Part shown: positions 36,571 through 47,961 of the stretch, one piece after another
How positions within the stretch are numbered: position 1 is the stretch's first letter
How the letters are laid out: each line of letters starts with the position of its first letter
Assembly (NCBI GenBank): GCA_003049465.1
Contig: PYSS01000070.1
Span: forward strand, 65,745 to 129,744
Source of the DNA: Magnaporthiopsis rhizophila
Lineage: Eukaryota; Ascomycota; Sordariomycetes; Magnaporthales; Magnaporthaceae
Length of the DNA: 64,000 nucleotides
Direction: 5' to 3'
Made by a program: the position numbers and the translations under genes
Notes under the pieces: generated by a model
The model's input: the letters and a program-made list of their open reading frames with translations, nothing else
Told to the model about the DNA's origin: nothing
Databases searched by the model: none

Positions 36571-38520
36571 TGTCTCCAACGCACTTGACCGACTCGGGAC
36601 CTATCCACACACTGTCATATTACAAACATCCTCCTGCGTTTTCTTTCCGCCGAAGCGAAGCCTTGTTTGGTTATCATGAATGCCTTGGTTCCACTTTTGG
36701 GTCCCCTGTCTTATATACCTCAGCAGTTCCCTCCTTTTTCTTCTTCTTTTTTATTCTTTTTATTTATTTTATTCAGCCCTTTATTCTTACATTGGCTGGA
36801 AAGCCTGCTGCGTTCTCTTGTTGGCAATTACGGGTCGGTTAACGTTTGGAAAGAAGAAGGCATTTGCCATGTTAAAAGCAGAGCAGGCGCCTTGCCGGCA
36901 GTCTGTACCAATCTTGTCTTTCACCTGGCAGGCTGGCCGCACTTTTTGTAATCCAGATTGACGTGGGTGGACATTGTCGTTCTGATTGTCTTGGCTACCT
37001 CGTTCCGGTCGTTTTGATCTGGATCTTTGTTTCTTCTTCGCATCACCCCACCTGTTTTATTCGCCTCTCAGCCCTTTTTCCCCTTCTTTCTTTTGTATTG
37101 CAAACGGCTGGACTGTGTATGACTGTCATGGCGAAAGTGACTTGGGAACATTCCCACCCGTTCTTCTAGAGTGGACAAGACGGAGATGGCGTTTTTCTTT
37201 CCATATAATTTATTCGTTTATGATCATTTTGTTTCCCTTTGGATACGTGGGATTTCTTGTCGATTGGAAAGGACAAAGGATCATGGTTATAACGTCGTCT
37301 TGTCCCCTCAAACCACTGGGTTGGAAAACCAACACACAATCACACAAGCAAACATACACACTCACACAAACATAATCACGAGACGGAACTTGGACAACGC
37401 CCAAAGCGGCACCCCGCCGCCAGTCGGCTTGCCTATCAACGAAGCCCACATACTACTAAACCACCGACTAACCTACCTGGCTACCCAACTATCATCACAT
37501 CAGTACTCTAATAATCGACAGACTATAAAACGGCAGAATTATGCACGATTGTCTTTTTTCTATTGCTCTCGCACCTCCATCGCAATCATCAACATGTGGA
37601 ACCCCCATGCAGCCTCACGCTCCTGCAGCGGCCCGGCGCCTGCAAGGGGGCTACATGGTTGGTGGCATGTAGGTGGGGTCGAGTCGCGCGTGCGGGCGAC
37701 CAATGGGATACGAGCGCATTATCTCTGGCTGGTGCCGGTTTTACGTCAGGGCGTGATTCAAACAAATCGGAGTGGCTGCTGCCATCCATGCATCATACCA
37801 TCCATCCCAAAGCAGCCTTCCTGGCGTCGCCCCAGCCTGCTGCACATGGTAAGGAGATTGGTAGGTGTCTTTCAGCTGCACAGGTGGTGGTAACCATCTC
37901 GCGGGAGGAGGGGAGCCTGCTTCCAGATGGCACCATCATCATCTCGGGTTGCGTGCAGCGCATGCTTGACATTGTGCCTTTTCTGTAATACAATGGTCAA
38001 ATAATCGAACCCGGGCGATGGAAGAAGACGCCCTCGACGTCATTTTGCTTGGTCCATCGATAGCTATAGGTGCCTGGTAGCCTCGGTCGAGCCGTGTATG
38101 TACGTACCTCCAGCCATGGACCCCTTGAACCGCCGCGCTGGGAGATTTGGGGGGGGGGGGGNNNNNNNNNNNNNGGGGGGGGGGGGGGGGGTGTCCCAGC
38201 CCGGCCGATTGTGTTAGTGTCGAGGTGCGGCGTAGGTCGGGTGGTTGGTGCCTGATAACGAAATGGGACCCCATTCTGTACTCTTTTGAGGAACCTGCCG
38301 ATTTTATTTCTTCCCGTCTTATCGATTTCATTTTCTCTCTTCTTCCTCTCCTCATCTCTTAATCATCAAACAGCTTTCCTTGCCTGTTTATTTTTCTCCC
38401 CCTCTTTTTTTTCTCACCATCCTCGAATAGTAAACAACAATCCACCGGGCTATATACAAATCTCACCTACTCGGGTTTCACCACGCCACAGCTTACTACC
38501 CACCTACTACAGCTGCTACA
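36571..38520. other. Gene-free stretch with an assembly gap
   Basis: Contains the cyclase 3' UTR and the upstream region of the DUF3602 gene. Landmarks are a T-rich tract near 36730-36775, a CA-rich stretch near 37350-37378, and 13 Ns (38162-38174) flanked on both sides by runs of G. The last 200 bases before the DUF3602 start are C/T/A-rich like a fungal 5' UTR. No gene is visible. Confidence 0.5.
38162..38174. other. Assembly gap (13 N) inside a poly-G run
   Basis: Thirteen undetermined bases with G runs of more than 10 on both sides. The true length of this segment cannot be known from the window. Confidence 0.98.
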
Positions 38521-39130
38521 ATGACATCCGCTACCGCTACCGCGCCAGAGCCGATCGTTTCGCACGGCCGCGGCGGCGCCGGCAACATCAACCCGGATGA
38601 CACGCAGTACACCGACGGCGAGGTGACACGCACCGGCGTCGAGGGGAGCCACAATGACGGGGCGTTCAGCACCGGACGCGGAGGTGAGCGGGTTTCTGTT
38701 TTGGGCTTTCCAGGCTTGTTGATTCATCGCTGGCATGGACCTTTCACCCTCAACTGCGAGCGACTCTCGTTCGACGCCTGTTCCTGCACAAACGTACCTT
38801 TAGCGCTGCGCGCGCATATATGTGTCGTTTGTCACCAACAGAGCACCGTGGCGTGTGTGCTCCGCCGTGCAGACGGACGGACGACTGACCAGCGATGCAG
38901 GAGCTGCCAACATCGGAGACGTCGGCACCAAGCCCGCCCCGACGCGGGCGGACAAGGAGAACGTGCCCGAGGCGGCGATGCGGCCTAGCATAGAGGGCGA
39001 CTTCCACGTCGGCCGTGGCGGCGCCGGCAACGAGCACGTCGCCGAAAAGAAGGCCGGTCCCGCCGACGACCACCCCAAGGGGCTTGCGGACAAGCTGAAG
39101 GACAAGCTACTGGGCGTGTTCAAGAAGTGA
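38521..39130 (+). CDS. DUF3602 (PAR32-like) small glycine-motif protein
   Basis: The model is join(38521..38683, 38901..39130), 130 residues, with a 217-bp intron (GTGAGC to GCAG). The protein is built around short Gly-rich motifs: HGRGGAGNI near 15-23, TGRGGAANIG near 51-60 and VGRGGAGNEH near 94-103. The middle copy is formed only by splicing, which supports the intron. The rest is polar and disordered with many Asp, Glu and Pro, ending in a Lys-rich amphipathic helix (GLADKLKDKLLGVFKK). The DUF3602 family includes yeast Par32, which is phosphorylated on rapamycin treatment and acts in ammonium transporter regulation. Function here is not established. A cytosolic location is inferred from the lack of signal or membrane segments. 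Confidence 0.85.
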
Positions 39131-41017
39131 TTTTTTTTGCTCATTTGTTTTGGTGTCTGCCATGTGGGTGCTTTTGGTGGAGGAGGCGCTCTGTATGTCT
39201 GGCTGACAGGAGAGGGGAGAGATCCGGGGTGTGTGCTGCTTTTCCTATTGCCGGAGGCTGTTTGCCCTCTCATTTCTGTTACGGCCCCGACTTTAGCCGT
39301 CATGTTAGCATACTGGCCTTCCCAATTTCGGCTTTCGGCGCCGAGATCTGCTGCTGCGGCGGCGACGCAGAAAATAATACCCAGCCGTTTTCGTGTCCTT
39401 CTCAACTTTTAATTCGCAAGGCCTTTCAATGTTGACTGTTTCATATGGCTGCGCTACGCAAGCCAGCGATGGTGATGCTGGATACCAAACCTCCTTTTAT
39501 TATTGCAACCATTAAAAGAAAAAAGCAAAAAGCTCACTCGACTGCCCTTCGAGGGGGAGCCGAGTTACGAAAACCCCACTTTTTGGAGGTTTTACTTCGG
39601 TAGCTCTAAAGTCGAATCACCACCAACGGACGGATTCGAATCAGCGAGCTTGGGGTTTTCTTGGCCCTCACCCGTGGAAGAAGGTTGTGGTAATTTTTAT
39701 ACCACGGTTGTACCCATTCGACCACCCGGTTTGCTGCTGTGAGCTGTTGAAAAGATGCCTTGGATTCGGGCATATAAGGGCAAGCAGTGCGCAGCAAATT
39801 GTTTTTTCGAGATTGAATGTCGGCAGCGCTGCGATGCTCGTTGCCTTTGCGCGCGCGCACGGACCACATCATGAAGTGAGGGCATACACACTGTACTGTA
39901 CGTACCTACAGCGGCATAATGCCCGACTGGTCCGCCACTGGTCGTGCATGGCCGCAGGACATGGAAGCTGCCTGGAACCCAAGTCCCTCCCCCCACCTGC
40001 TTCGGCGGCAGGTCGTAGTATCAGGCAAGGCACCACCTAGGGCTGGCATCAGCCCATATTCGTGCATTTCAGCGAGCCCCAACATCGGAACCTGCGTCTT
40101 CTCTATCTTGACGGCTGCGCCTGGTTGTGTTGCATGGTTGACTTTTATTCGTGGTCGCTACTTACCTACTACCTGCCCCTATGCACGCACCCAGGCACTA
40201 CCACACAAGGGCTCCCTCCCCTCATCACCAGATCTCCAAGGGCCCTTGGCGGTGGAAGAGGGTGGTGGGCGGCCAAGGGTGCCAGGGTGCTGCTGGCCTT
40301 TGAAAATAACGTCCCATCCAGGGCCCATGGATTGGGTTGGCCCCGATGGGGTCGTCGGGCTTCCATCGACGCCAGCCTTTCTGCTTCTTCTCCTTCCCCT
40401 CCACCTTGCCCAGGTGACCCCGTATGTGGTGGTTGCACCATACTCGTCCTGGCCGACGTCGCATTTAGCTGCAGACTTTGCGCCTAGGCCCGAAGATCGC
40501 TGCTCGTTTCCGTTCCTGCCATCGATATTTGGCGCCGTCCGCCTCGTTGGCAGGCCCAACGCTTGTGGCCTAAATACATGCATGGATGGCACACATCCAG
40601 TCGACTCTTCCAGGAAAAGAGAAAGCTGGAAGAATCCCTGGTTTACCGTCCGCAAACCCCATTCCCTCGTTCCACGCCAGACGCATCGATCCGACTACCA
40701 CCGCGGTGCCACAAGAATCCAGGGCGCTAGATACCAGACTGGACCCCTTCAGCAATAACCACTTTGAGAAAGAGACAGGGCGTAAAAGACCGGGCGGCTT
40801 CTCCACGCTGGAACCAGTAAGGTCGTGCGAGCAAATTTCAGCTGACGGGCGGGCGCTCAATCGCCAGCCGTCTAGTCCTGGCAGCCAGCGACGGGGTCTG
40901 GTGAGACGGCGGGCTGGAGCTCCAGGGGTGTCTCGGGCACTGCGCCACTGTGCCACAGGTCACTCGGGCCCTGTAAAGATCGCCATTTGGCTCTCGACCA
41001 AATAAAAAGCACGAGCC
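39131..41017. other. Gene-poor stretch with tRNA-like element and one 279-codon ORF
   Basis: Between the DUF3602 gene and ATG22. It holds a structured element at about 39569-39724, listed separately. An uninterrupted 279-codon frame runs at 39919-40758 (+); it starts at ATG but has no domain and lacks the strong G/C third-position bias of neighbouring genes. I treat it as unproven. The last 100 bases are the probable ATG22 5' UTR. Confidence 0.45.
39569..39724 (-). other. Degenerate tRNA-like / inverted-repeat element
   Basis: On the minus strand an A-box-like TGGTCGAATGGG (39724-39713) is followed by a 3-bp D-stem-like pair (GGT/ACC), a perfect 6-bp hairpin GTGGTA/TACCAC with a 7-nt loop (39705-39687) and a B-box-like GATTCGAATCC (39642-39632). 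The loop lacks U33, the acceptor arms do not pair, and the A-to-B distance is about 80 nt, so it is not a working tRNA. A 10-bp inverted repeat (GAAAACCCCA at 39569-39578, TGGGGTTTTC at 39651-39660) overlaps it. It may be a tRNA relic or a SINE-like fragment. Confidence 0.35.
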
Positions 41018-43310
41018 ATGGCGCCTCGCAATCCAGAACCTCGCCCGCCGCTGCATCAACACCACCTGTTCGGGACCGAGGAGCAGCAACCGCTGCTAAC
41101 ACAACACCTCCAACTTCCGCTGGAGGAGCAGCACCACCACCAACACCAACACCAGCAGCCCCTGCTCCGGCCAACCGTCCCCAGGCTCTGGTCCAGGCTT
41201 TCGTACGTGTCCAAGCGCTCGTTCCGCTCCCACTCGTCATCGTTCGAGGCCGACGACGAATTCTCCGACTCGGACATGGACGACGGCTCCGCTGGCCGGG
41301 GAGCCCGCCGCCGCCGCCATGGCGCGTCCGGCCCTACCAGCTACCCGGACGAGGACACCCGCCCGACGAGCCCTAAGGAGCTGGCCGGCTGGTACATGTA
41401 CTCGTTTGCCGCTGAGACCTACGTCATTTGTGGTATGTGCTATGTGCATCTGTGCTTCACCGAAGGTCACCACGGTCGCCAATCTAACATCGTCCCAACA
41501 CCCCTTCCTAGCGATCGGTTCCTTCATCCCCATCCTGCTCGAGAGCTTGGCCCGCGAGAACGGCGTCCTCATCAAGGACCGGACAACGCCCTGCAAGGCG
41601 AGCTACGACAAGGGCGCGGCCGGCGGCGGCGGCGGCGACGCCAAGGACAGCCAGTGCGTCGTCAACGTACTCGGCATCGAGATCAACACGGCGTCCTTCG
41701 CCATGTACACCTTTAGCGTCAGCGTGCTGCTGCAGGCCCTGCTGGTCGTCAGCATCAGCTGCGCCGCCGACCACGGCAACTACCGCAAGAAGCTGCTGCT
41801 GATCTTCGCCGCCATCGGCAGCACCAGCGTCATGGCCTACGTCTTCGTCACAAAGCACGTCTACCTGTTGGGCGCCGTCCTGGCCATCATCTCCAACACC
41901 TCGTTTGGCGCCTCGTTCGTCCTCCTGAACTCGTTCTTGCCCCTGCTGGTTAGACATCACCCGCGGCGCGAGTTTGCCGAGGCTACCGCCGCTCTCGCCC
42001 CGGATCTGGACCCGTCGCCCGGGTCCCGGCCCCTGTCCGCAACGGCGGCTGCGGCCCCGGACGGCGACGACGACGATGACCACGAGTCCGAGGGCCTGCT
42101 GGGCTCGACCGCCACTCTTCTCCGCGAGAATGGGCTGACCCGGGTGCGCACGCGTGAGGAGCTGACTTCGATCGAGCTCCAGCTCTCGACCGAGATCTCT
42201 GGCAAGGGCATCGGGATAGGCTACTGCGCAGGCCTGTTCGTCCAGTGCGTCGCCATCCTGATCGTGTTCCGGCTCAAGAACTCGACGTGGTCCCAGCGCC
42301 TCGTCCTGCTCTTCGTCGGCGCCTGGTGGGCCGTCTTCACCATCCCCGCCGCCATGTGGCTCCGGCCCCGGCCCGGCCCGCCCCTGCCCGCCGCGGCTGC
42401 CTTCTCATCCAATAAGCACGGACCCGACGGTGGTGGCATCCGCGGCGGCCTGCTTGCCTGGCTCGCCTACACGGCGTATGCGTGGCGAGCGCTGTTTCGC
42501 ACTGTGTCGCTGGCGCGTCGGCTTGTCGACATCGTGCTGTTCCTGGCCGCCTGGTTCCTGCTGTCCGATGCCATCGCGACCACGTCGTCGACCGCCATCC
42601 TGTTCGCCAAGACGCAGCTGCGCATGGAGCCCTGGGCCCTGGCCATGATCAACGTCATCTCCACCATGGCCGGCATCGCGGGCGCGCTCTCGTGGCCCCC
42701 CGTGTCCCGCAGGTTCGGCCTCCGCCCGCACCAGACCATCCTGGCCTGCATCGCCCTCTTCGAGCTGATCCCGCTCTACGGCCTCGCCGGCTACCTGCCC
42801 TTTGTCCGCCGCTGGGGTGTCATGGGCCTGCAGCAGCCCTGGGAGATGTTTCCCCTCGCGGCCGTCTACGGCTTTGTTCTCGGCGGCCTGAGCGGGTACT
42901 GCCGGTCACTGTATGGCGAGCTAATCCCCCCGGGATCCGAGGCCGCCTTTTACGCCCTCTACGCCATCACCGACAAGGGCTCAAGCGTCTTTGGCCCGGC
43001 CATCGTCGGGGCCATCATCGACGCGACCGAGGAGATTAGGCCCGCGTTCTGGTTCCTGGCCGCCATGGTTGGCCTCCCCGCCCCGCTCATCTGGTTCATC
43101 AATGTCGACAGGGGCAAGGCCGAGGGCGAGAGGCTTGCCGAGCTCATCGAGGGGTTCAAGGCCGAAGGAGACGATGAGGACGACCAAAGAAGGCACAGCC
43201 AGGATCAGGACGACGATGAGCCGGAGAATGGCCGACGGGGCCCCATTCTAGGGGGTTATGATGATGACCATGACGACGACCTGGCTGGGAGCGAGGTGCG
43301 GAGGGGATGA
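41018..43310 (+). CDS. atg22: Autophagy-related protein 22 (ATG22, vacuolar MFS effluxer)
   Basis: The model is join(41018..41432, 41512..43310), 737 residues, with a 79-bp intron (GTATGT to CTAG) in the first conserved block. ATG22 exports amino acids from the vacuole after autophagic breakdown. The N-terminus is a long cytosolic segment rich in Gln and His (QHHHQHQHQQ) and Asp/Ser. Conserved family sequence begins at SPKELAGWYMYSFAAETYVIC and continues after the intron as AIGSFIPILLESLARENG. About 12 hydrophobic helices follow, with an Asp-rich cytosolic loop near residue 330-360. Late signatures include GAIIDATEEIRPAFWFLA. The C-terminal tail is very acidic and polar. It is longer than yeast Atg22 because of the N-terminal extension and loop. 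Confidence 0.93.
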
Positions 43311-44787
43311 TGGGTGCGGGCCGTGATGGGCGATGTTTGAGCTTGGGGGGAATATGCCGACTTCTGCATCTCCCTTTAATATGGGTTTGGGTACGTCTCT
43401 AATCTTTTTGGATTTTTTTTTTTCTTTTCCATATGCATAGCGACGGCGCTCGGTTATCGCTGGCTTTGACGAGGTATGTATGGGACAGGCCGCTTGTGCC
43501 ACACCCACACATACCTAGCGGTTTAATACATCTGACATTGCTGGCCCGTTGAGGATCTGGGCTGTCATGGACCCAAGAATAGGTGTCCAGTAAGGAAGAA
43601 TGCCAGGGTACCTGGAGATCATTGTGTCAGCCATGCTCAATACGGCAAGGCCGAGGCTCGTCCAATCGGACCTGAACCCCTCCTCCGACCACCAACGCCA
43701 CAAGCCGAACAACCTAGCGGCATTAGATAATCAACCTGGTCAGCGAGCTGTTATGTTTGCGTAATCGTGCGCAAACGTCACCAACCCGCTGCCAGTTCTG
43801 ACCGATCAAACGCAATAGTCAGTCGTCTTTCTTCTCCATTGCTTCCCTGCTTTTATGTTTGTTTAACAGTAGCATTCATCCGAAGTTCGTGCCTGTCTGT
43901 GGGTTTGTTTGCCTGCATGAAAGGGGCGAAACCGGTCAAGAAAAAAAAAAGGAAATCGGAACCGACCTATTCTAGTGCCAATGCGAGAATAAAAAAAATA
44001 AAAATAAAAAACGAGGGAGGCCCCATCGCTGTCCCGCATTCCGTGCCGTTGGGCATAAGCGATCTGTGCATTCCATCCTGTGGAGCCGAGAAGTTCCTCA
44101 GCCACCAAATCAGATCATCCCTCCCACTGGTTTGGTCACTGACCCACGTCCCAGCTTTCGACAAGCAAGGCGATCGCCAGAGGAAGGAGGAGGAGGAAAA
44201 AAAAAAAAGTACGAAGCTGATCATGGGTTGTACCAAGAAATCCGCAAGCACCCCCGGTTCCTGATCGTCGTTTGTAACCACCTACCCACTACTGGTTTGC
44301 TTTTTTGTCCTGCCTTCAGCTTTGCCCATGCTCTAGGTAATTTATCCTTGTCTGTTGCCGAGCGCGCCACGCGCCCTCCCTGCGACTGCTCCTACGCCGC
44401 CAACTCGCATCCCGACAAAGCTCTTCTCCAAGTTGACCTTCGTCACAAGCCATCGCGCGCGCATCCGCTTCCCCGACGCCCCTCGCATCAATCGCGCTCA
44501 TCGGCTTACATACCCACCTGGGGAGGTCTGCCTCAGCAAGCCCAATCGAGGCATCCTCGCCCGCTGTCGCCGTCAGACACGCGGCTCGAATACCACCGCC
44601 CGCCACATACCTAGGTAGCTCTCTACCTACCCGCAGACCATCGGCTGCTCCCCCATCCTCGCCGTCCGGCGCCTTGTTCACGAGACCACCCCTTCCCAGT
44701 GCTGCCGTCCCGCTCCGGGCTTTCTGGTTGCACCACGACGCGTGCCGAGCCAGCTGGGGTTGCTCCCCGACAAGCCCTCCTTTTGCA
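43311..44787. other. Gene-free stretch between ATG22 and the BAH-PHD gene
   Basis: Contains A-rich tracts (43939-43952, 43989-44010, 44199-44208) and CTACCTAC-type motifs at 44608-44631. The final part is C-rich like a fungal 5' UTR. Open frames are short and domain-free. Confidence 0.5.
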
Positions 44788-46410
44788 ATGGCGTCGTCCC
44801 CCAAGAAGCGCTCGCGCAACGAGCCCGACGAGTCGCGCGCCGAGTGCCCCTTCAAGATCAAGCTCGTCGACCCGAGAGAGAAGGAGCCAAAGTCAAAGAA
44901 GCGGCGCAAGCAGGTCGAGCCGCCGCCACCCGCCACCGCCGAGGACGACGAAAAGAAGAACCTGACCCAGCTGTCGCCCTTTGCGCCGACGGGCAAGTTC
45001 AGGACGCACGATACCATGGACGTACACTACCAAATCGAGCCGGCAAAACAGTGGTCCGAGATGACGCGGTACAACAGCTTTGTTCGTAAGTGGCAGGGCC
45101 TGTCCTTGTGTCCCTTGCCGACATATCTGCAGCCAGCGCTAACACGCGCAAAAACACGCGCCGGTGGCAGTAAACGGTGTCAAGTATTTCAGCGAGGGCT
45201 TCATCTACGTGGCCAACGAGTCGTCCATCGACCGGGCAAAGGCACCGCCATCTAACAGCCAAGGGGGCTTGAAGAAGAAGTCGGACGACGACTGGGTCGC
45301 CAGGATCCTCGAGATAAGGGCCAGCGACGAGCACCACGTCTACGCCAGGGTCTACTGGATGTACTGGCCCGACGAGCTGCCACCACACACGCTAGACGGG
45401 AAGAAGACGGTGCAGGGTCGCCAGCCATATCACGGACAGATGGAACTGATCGCCTCCAACCATAGTGCGTCCCCCACCCCCGCCCACTTTTTCCAGGTTC
45501 TCGCGCTCCCGCATCGCTCCTCTCAGGTTGACTGACCAGGCCTGCCGCCGCCGCAGTGGACATGATCAACGTCGTCAGCGTCACTTCTCAGGCTCAGGTG
45601 AATCAGATGATCGAGGATAACGACGACGATATTCAGAGCAGCCTCTACTGGCGACAAGCCTTTGACGTGAGGACATACGAACTATCAGTACGTGTTTCTT
45701 TGTCCCATCCGACGCTGAGCCATGATCGCGACAAACTGGGGCTAAGCCGGGTTCTTCTACACAATGCACAGTCGGTGGAGCGTGTCTGCAAATGCGGCCA
45801 GCCAGCAAACCCCGACAAGACCCTGATAGGATGCTCCAACACGAAAGGGGACTGCGGAAAGTGGCTTCACTCGGACTGCCTGCTGCATGACGCGCTCATG
45901 AAGGTTTACCAGAGGTTGGGCAAGACCAAGCCGCACGTGCCTCCGGCCACGCTCAAGGACGAAAAGGATGGTGACGAGGCCAAGCGCCCGCTGAGCCCCA
46001 AGGAGTCAGGCGGAGCAGTGTCGGCCCAGCAGTCCATCGACGTCAAGTCGGACTGCGGCGGCACCGTCCCGGTCAGAGGCATCAAGCCCGAGATCCTGTC
46101 GGCCACCAGGTTGGGACCTTCGACGGCACCGGCAACCTCGACCGAACCCGAGTCCAAGCCGATGAAGAAGCCCGTCTCGGCCCAGCCAGCATCGTCCAAC
46201 AGCAGGACCGCGGGGACTGGACGCAAATACAAGGGCAAGAAGAAAACCGAGGCGCCGCCCATTTATGATGGACTGTTTGAGGCGAAGACCGTCATGACCC
46301 TGACGCCACCCATGATCGAGATCACCGACCTGCGCCGGGGCGTCGAGGGCGGCGCCAAGGTGTGGCTGGAGCCGATGCTGTGTCTGATCTGCCACGTGCA
46401 GATCGTGTAG
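44788..46410 (+). CDS. EBS-BAH-PHD type chromatin protein
   Basis: The model is join(44788..45085, 45171..45464, 45557..45687, 45772..46410), 453 residues. The N-terminus is basic and disordered with nuclear-localisation-like clusters (KSKKRRK). A BAH domain covers about 100-235: VKYFSEGFIYVANES, WVARILEIRA, VYARVYWMYWPDELP and SLYWRQAFDVRTYE. A PHD-like zinc finger starts at C247-x-C249 with C262, C269, H274 and C277. Its last pair appears only at the very C-terminus (C445-x2-C448) after an insert of about 165 residues. BAH-PHD pairs are known to read histone marks. A nuclear role is inferred. The 84-bp third intron is a multiple of three with no stop, so a retained form would stay in frame. 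Confidence 0.87.
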
Positions 46411-47961
46411 CCGTCTGTCCAGTGCGCTTTGCTTTGACGCGACGCGGCGTGTCTCTTCTCTCTTCACTAAACTCGATAATGATCAGGTTTAAGGCTCACG
46501 ATATCCTACCTCCCACCTACCTCCTTATCCAACAATCACGTACAAACACGCCCTCTCATCGAGTCTGCCGCCATCTGGCGGTTAATAGGCGAATTTTTCA
46601 CCTCTCAGGGCTTAGGCATCTGGCGAGGTATTCTCCCCTTCCATTCTCTTGTCTTCTAGCAACACACAAACATCACCGGCATCGCTTTGTTCATGGCGCA
46701 CGGCGCTTCTGGATCATCCCTTTTTTTTTTTTTTTTTTTTTTTGACTTGTTTATACATCTTTCTACTTCGGCCGCCGTTTGTGGAAAGCACTTCGACCAT
46801 TCAAATTCGCCCATTTTTTCAGCAACATCTGGTTTGGCCTCGTTCCAGACCCATCTGACGCCCGACACGATTATCCACCAACCCACAACGGACTGGACAC
46901 GCACTGCTACTTTTACCAGCTACTCCTGCTACCTTACTTGCCTTGCCATCGAGATGCAGACCTGCTCGTTCTGGCCAACTGGCCATACGACGACTGTCAG
47001 CCCGCGGACGACGCTCATGCTCCGAGATATCACCTAAACAATGGGCTCCCGCTTTTGCTCGGTCTCGGAAAGAGCATCAACTGCGGACGTGTATGGACCC
47101 AAAGCAGAAGTCGAGTTTACGGCCGCTGGCTCTTGTCTGAGCCGCCAGCAGGGCAGTGTCTGTTGAGACTATATCCATCAGGTCTCGACTTCCACGTGGG
47201 CGGCGCGCTGTGAAACCTCGCTGTTATCCCAAGACCACTCAAGGGATTGCGGTGCTTTGGTTCGAAAGCGGTCCTGGAGGAATCTCGGGTGACAGTGCAC
47301 TGGCAAATCTTTTTTTTCCTCCTTGTTTTCTGTCTACGGTTACCCACTGCTTTGGGTAGCATCTTTTTACTTTGGTACTTATCTAGATGAAGGGGCGGAA
47401 AGATCGGCAGATCTGGCAATGAGAAAAGAAAAGGCTGTCATGGCCATTCATGTTGTTAGCTGGACTTCTTTTTTTTTTATGCCTTTGTGGCGCTGCTTCT
47501 CGTGTAGAAAGCGAGCACTTTGTATTTCTTCAGCCACTTTTCACAATGTTTCTATTCTATGTAGTTAGTTCTTGACAGCCTCGGGTTGTCGCATCTCGTG
47601 CCTGAGGTACTCATCCCATCTGTCACGGCATTATTTCTGTCTGCTGGTCCGTGCCCGTGTCCCTTGGGGGGCATGTCTTTCAATTGGACCGATGATGGAG
47701 AAGGCGGGGCGGGGCGTGGGACTGGAGCTGTTGTTCGCAGCTTGCTATTGTTTAGTACCACCTCTTAACACAGCTCTTTCTCGACGAAGCCAGACTCCGA
47801 CCGCATCTGGGGAGTGGCAATATACCGGGAGATTTTATCACCCGAGCGAACCATATCGAGACGAAATACGCGATACCAGGCACCGAGACTTGAGCCGCCA
47901 GGATCAACTGTACATCGCAACCCCGCCAAACCCACTGCAGCGAGGCTCGGGCAGCAAAAAG
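46411..47961. other. Gene-free stretch with T23 run
   Basis: Between the BAH-PHD and capping-protein genes. It contains T23 at 46721-46743 and several CT-rich tracts. Open frames are short and without domains. I see no RNA gene or repeat element beyond the homopolymer. Confidence 0.5.
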
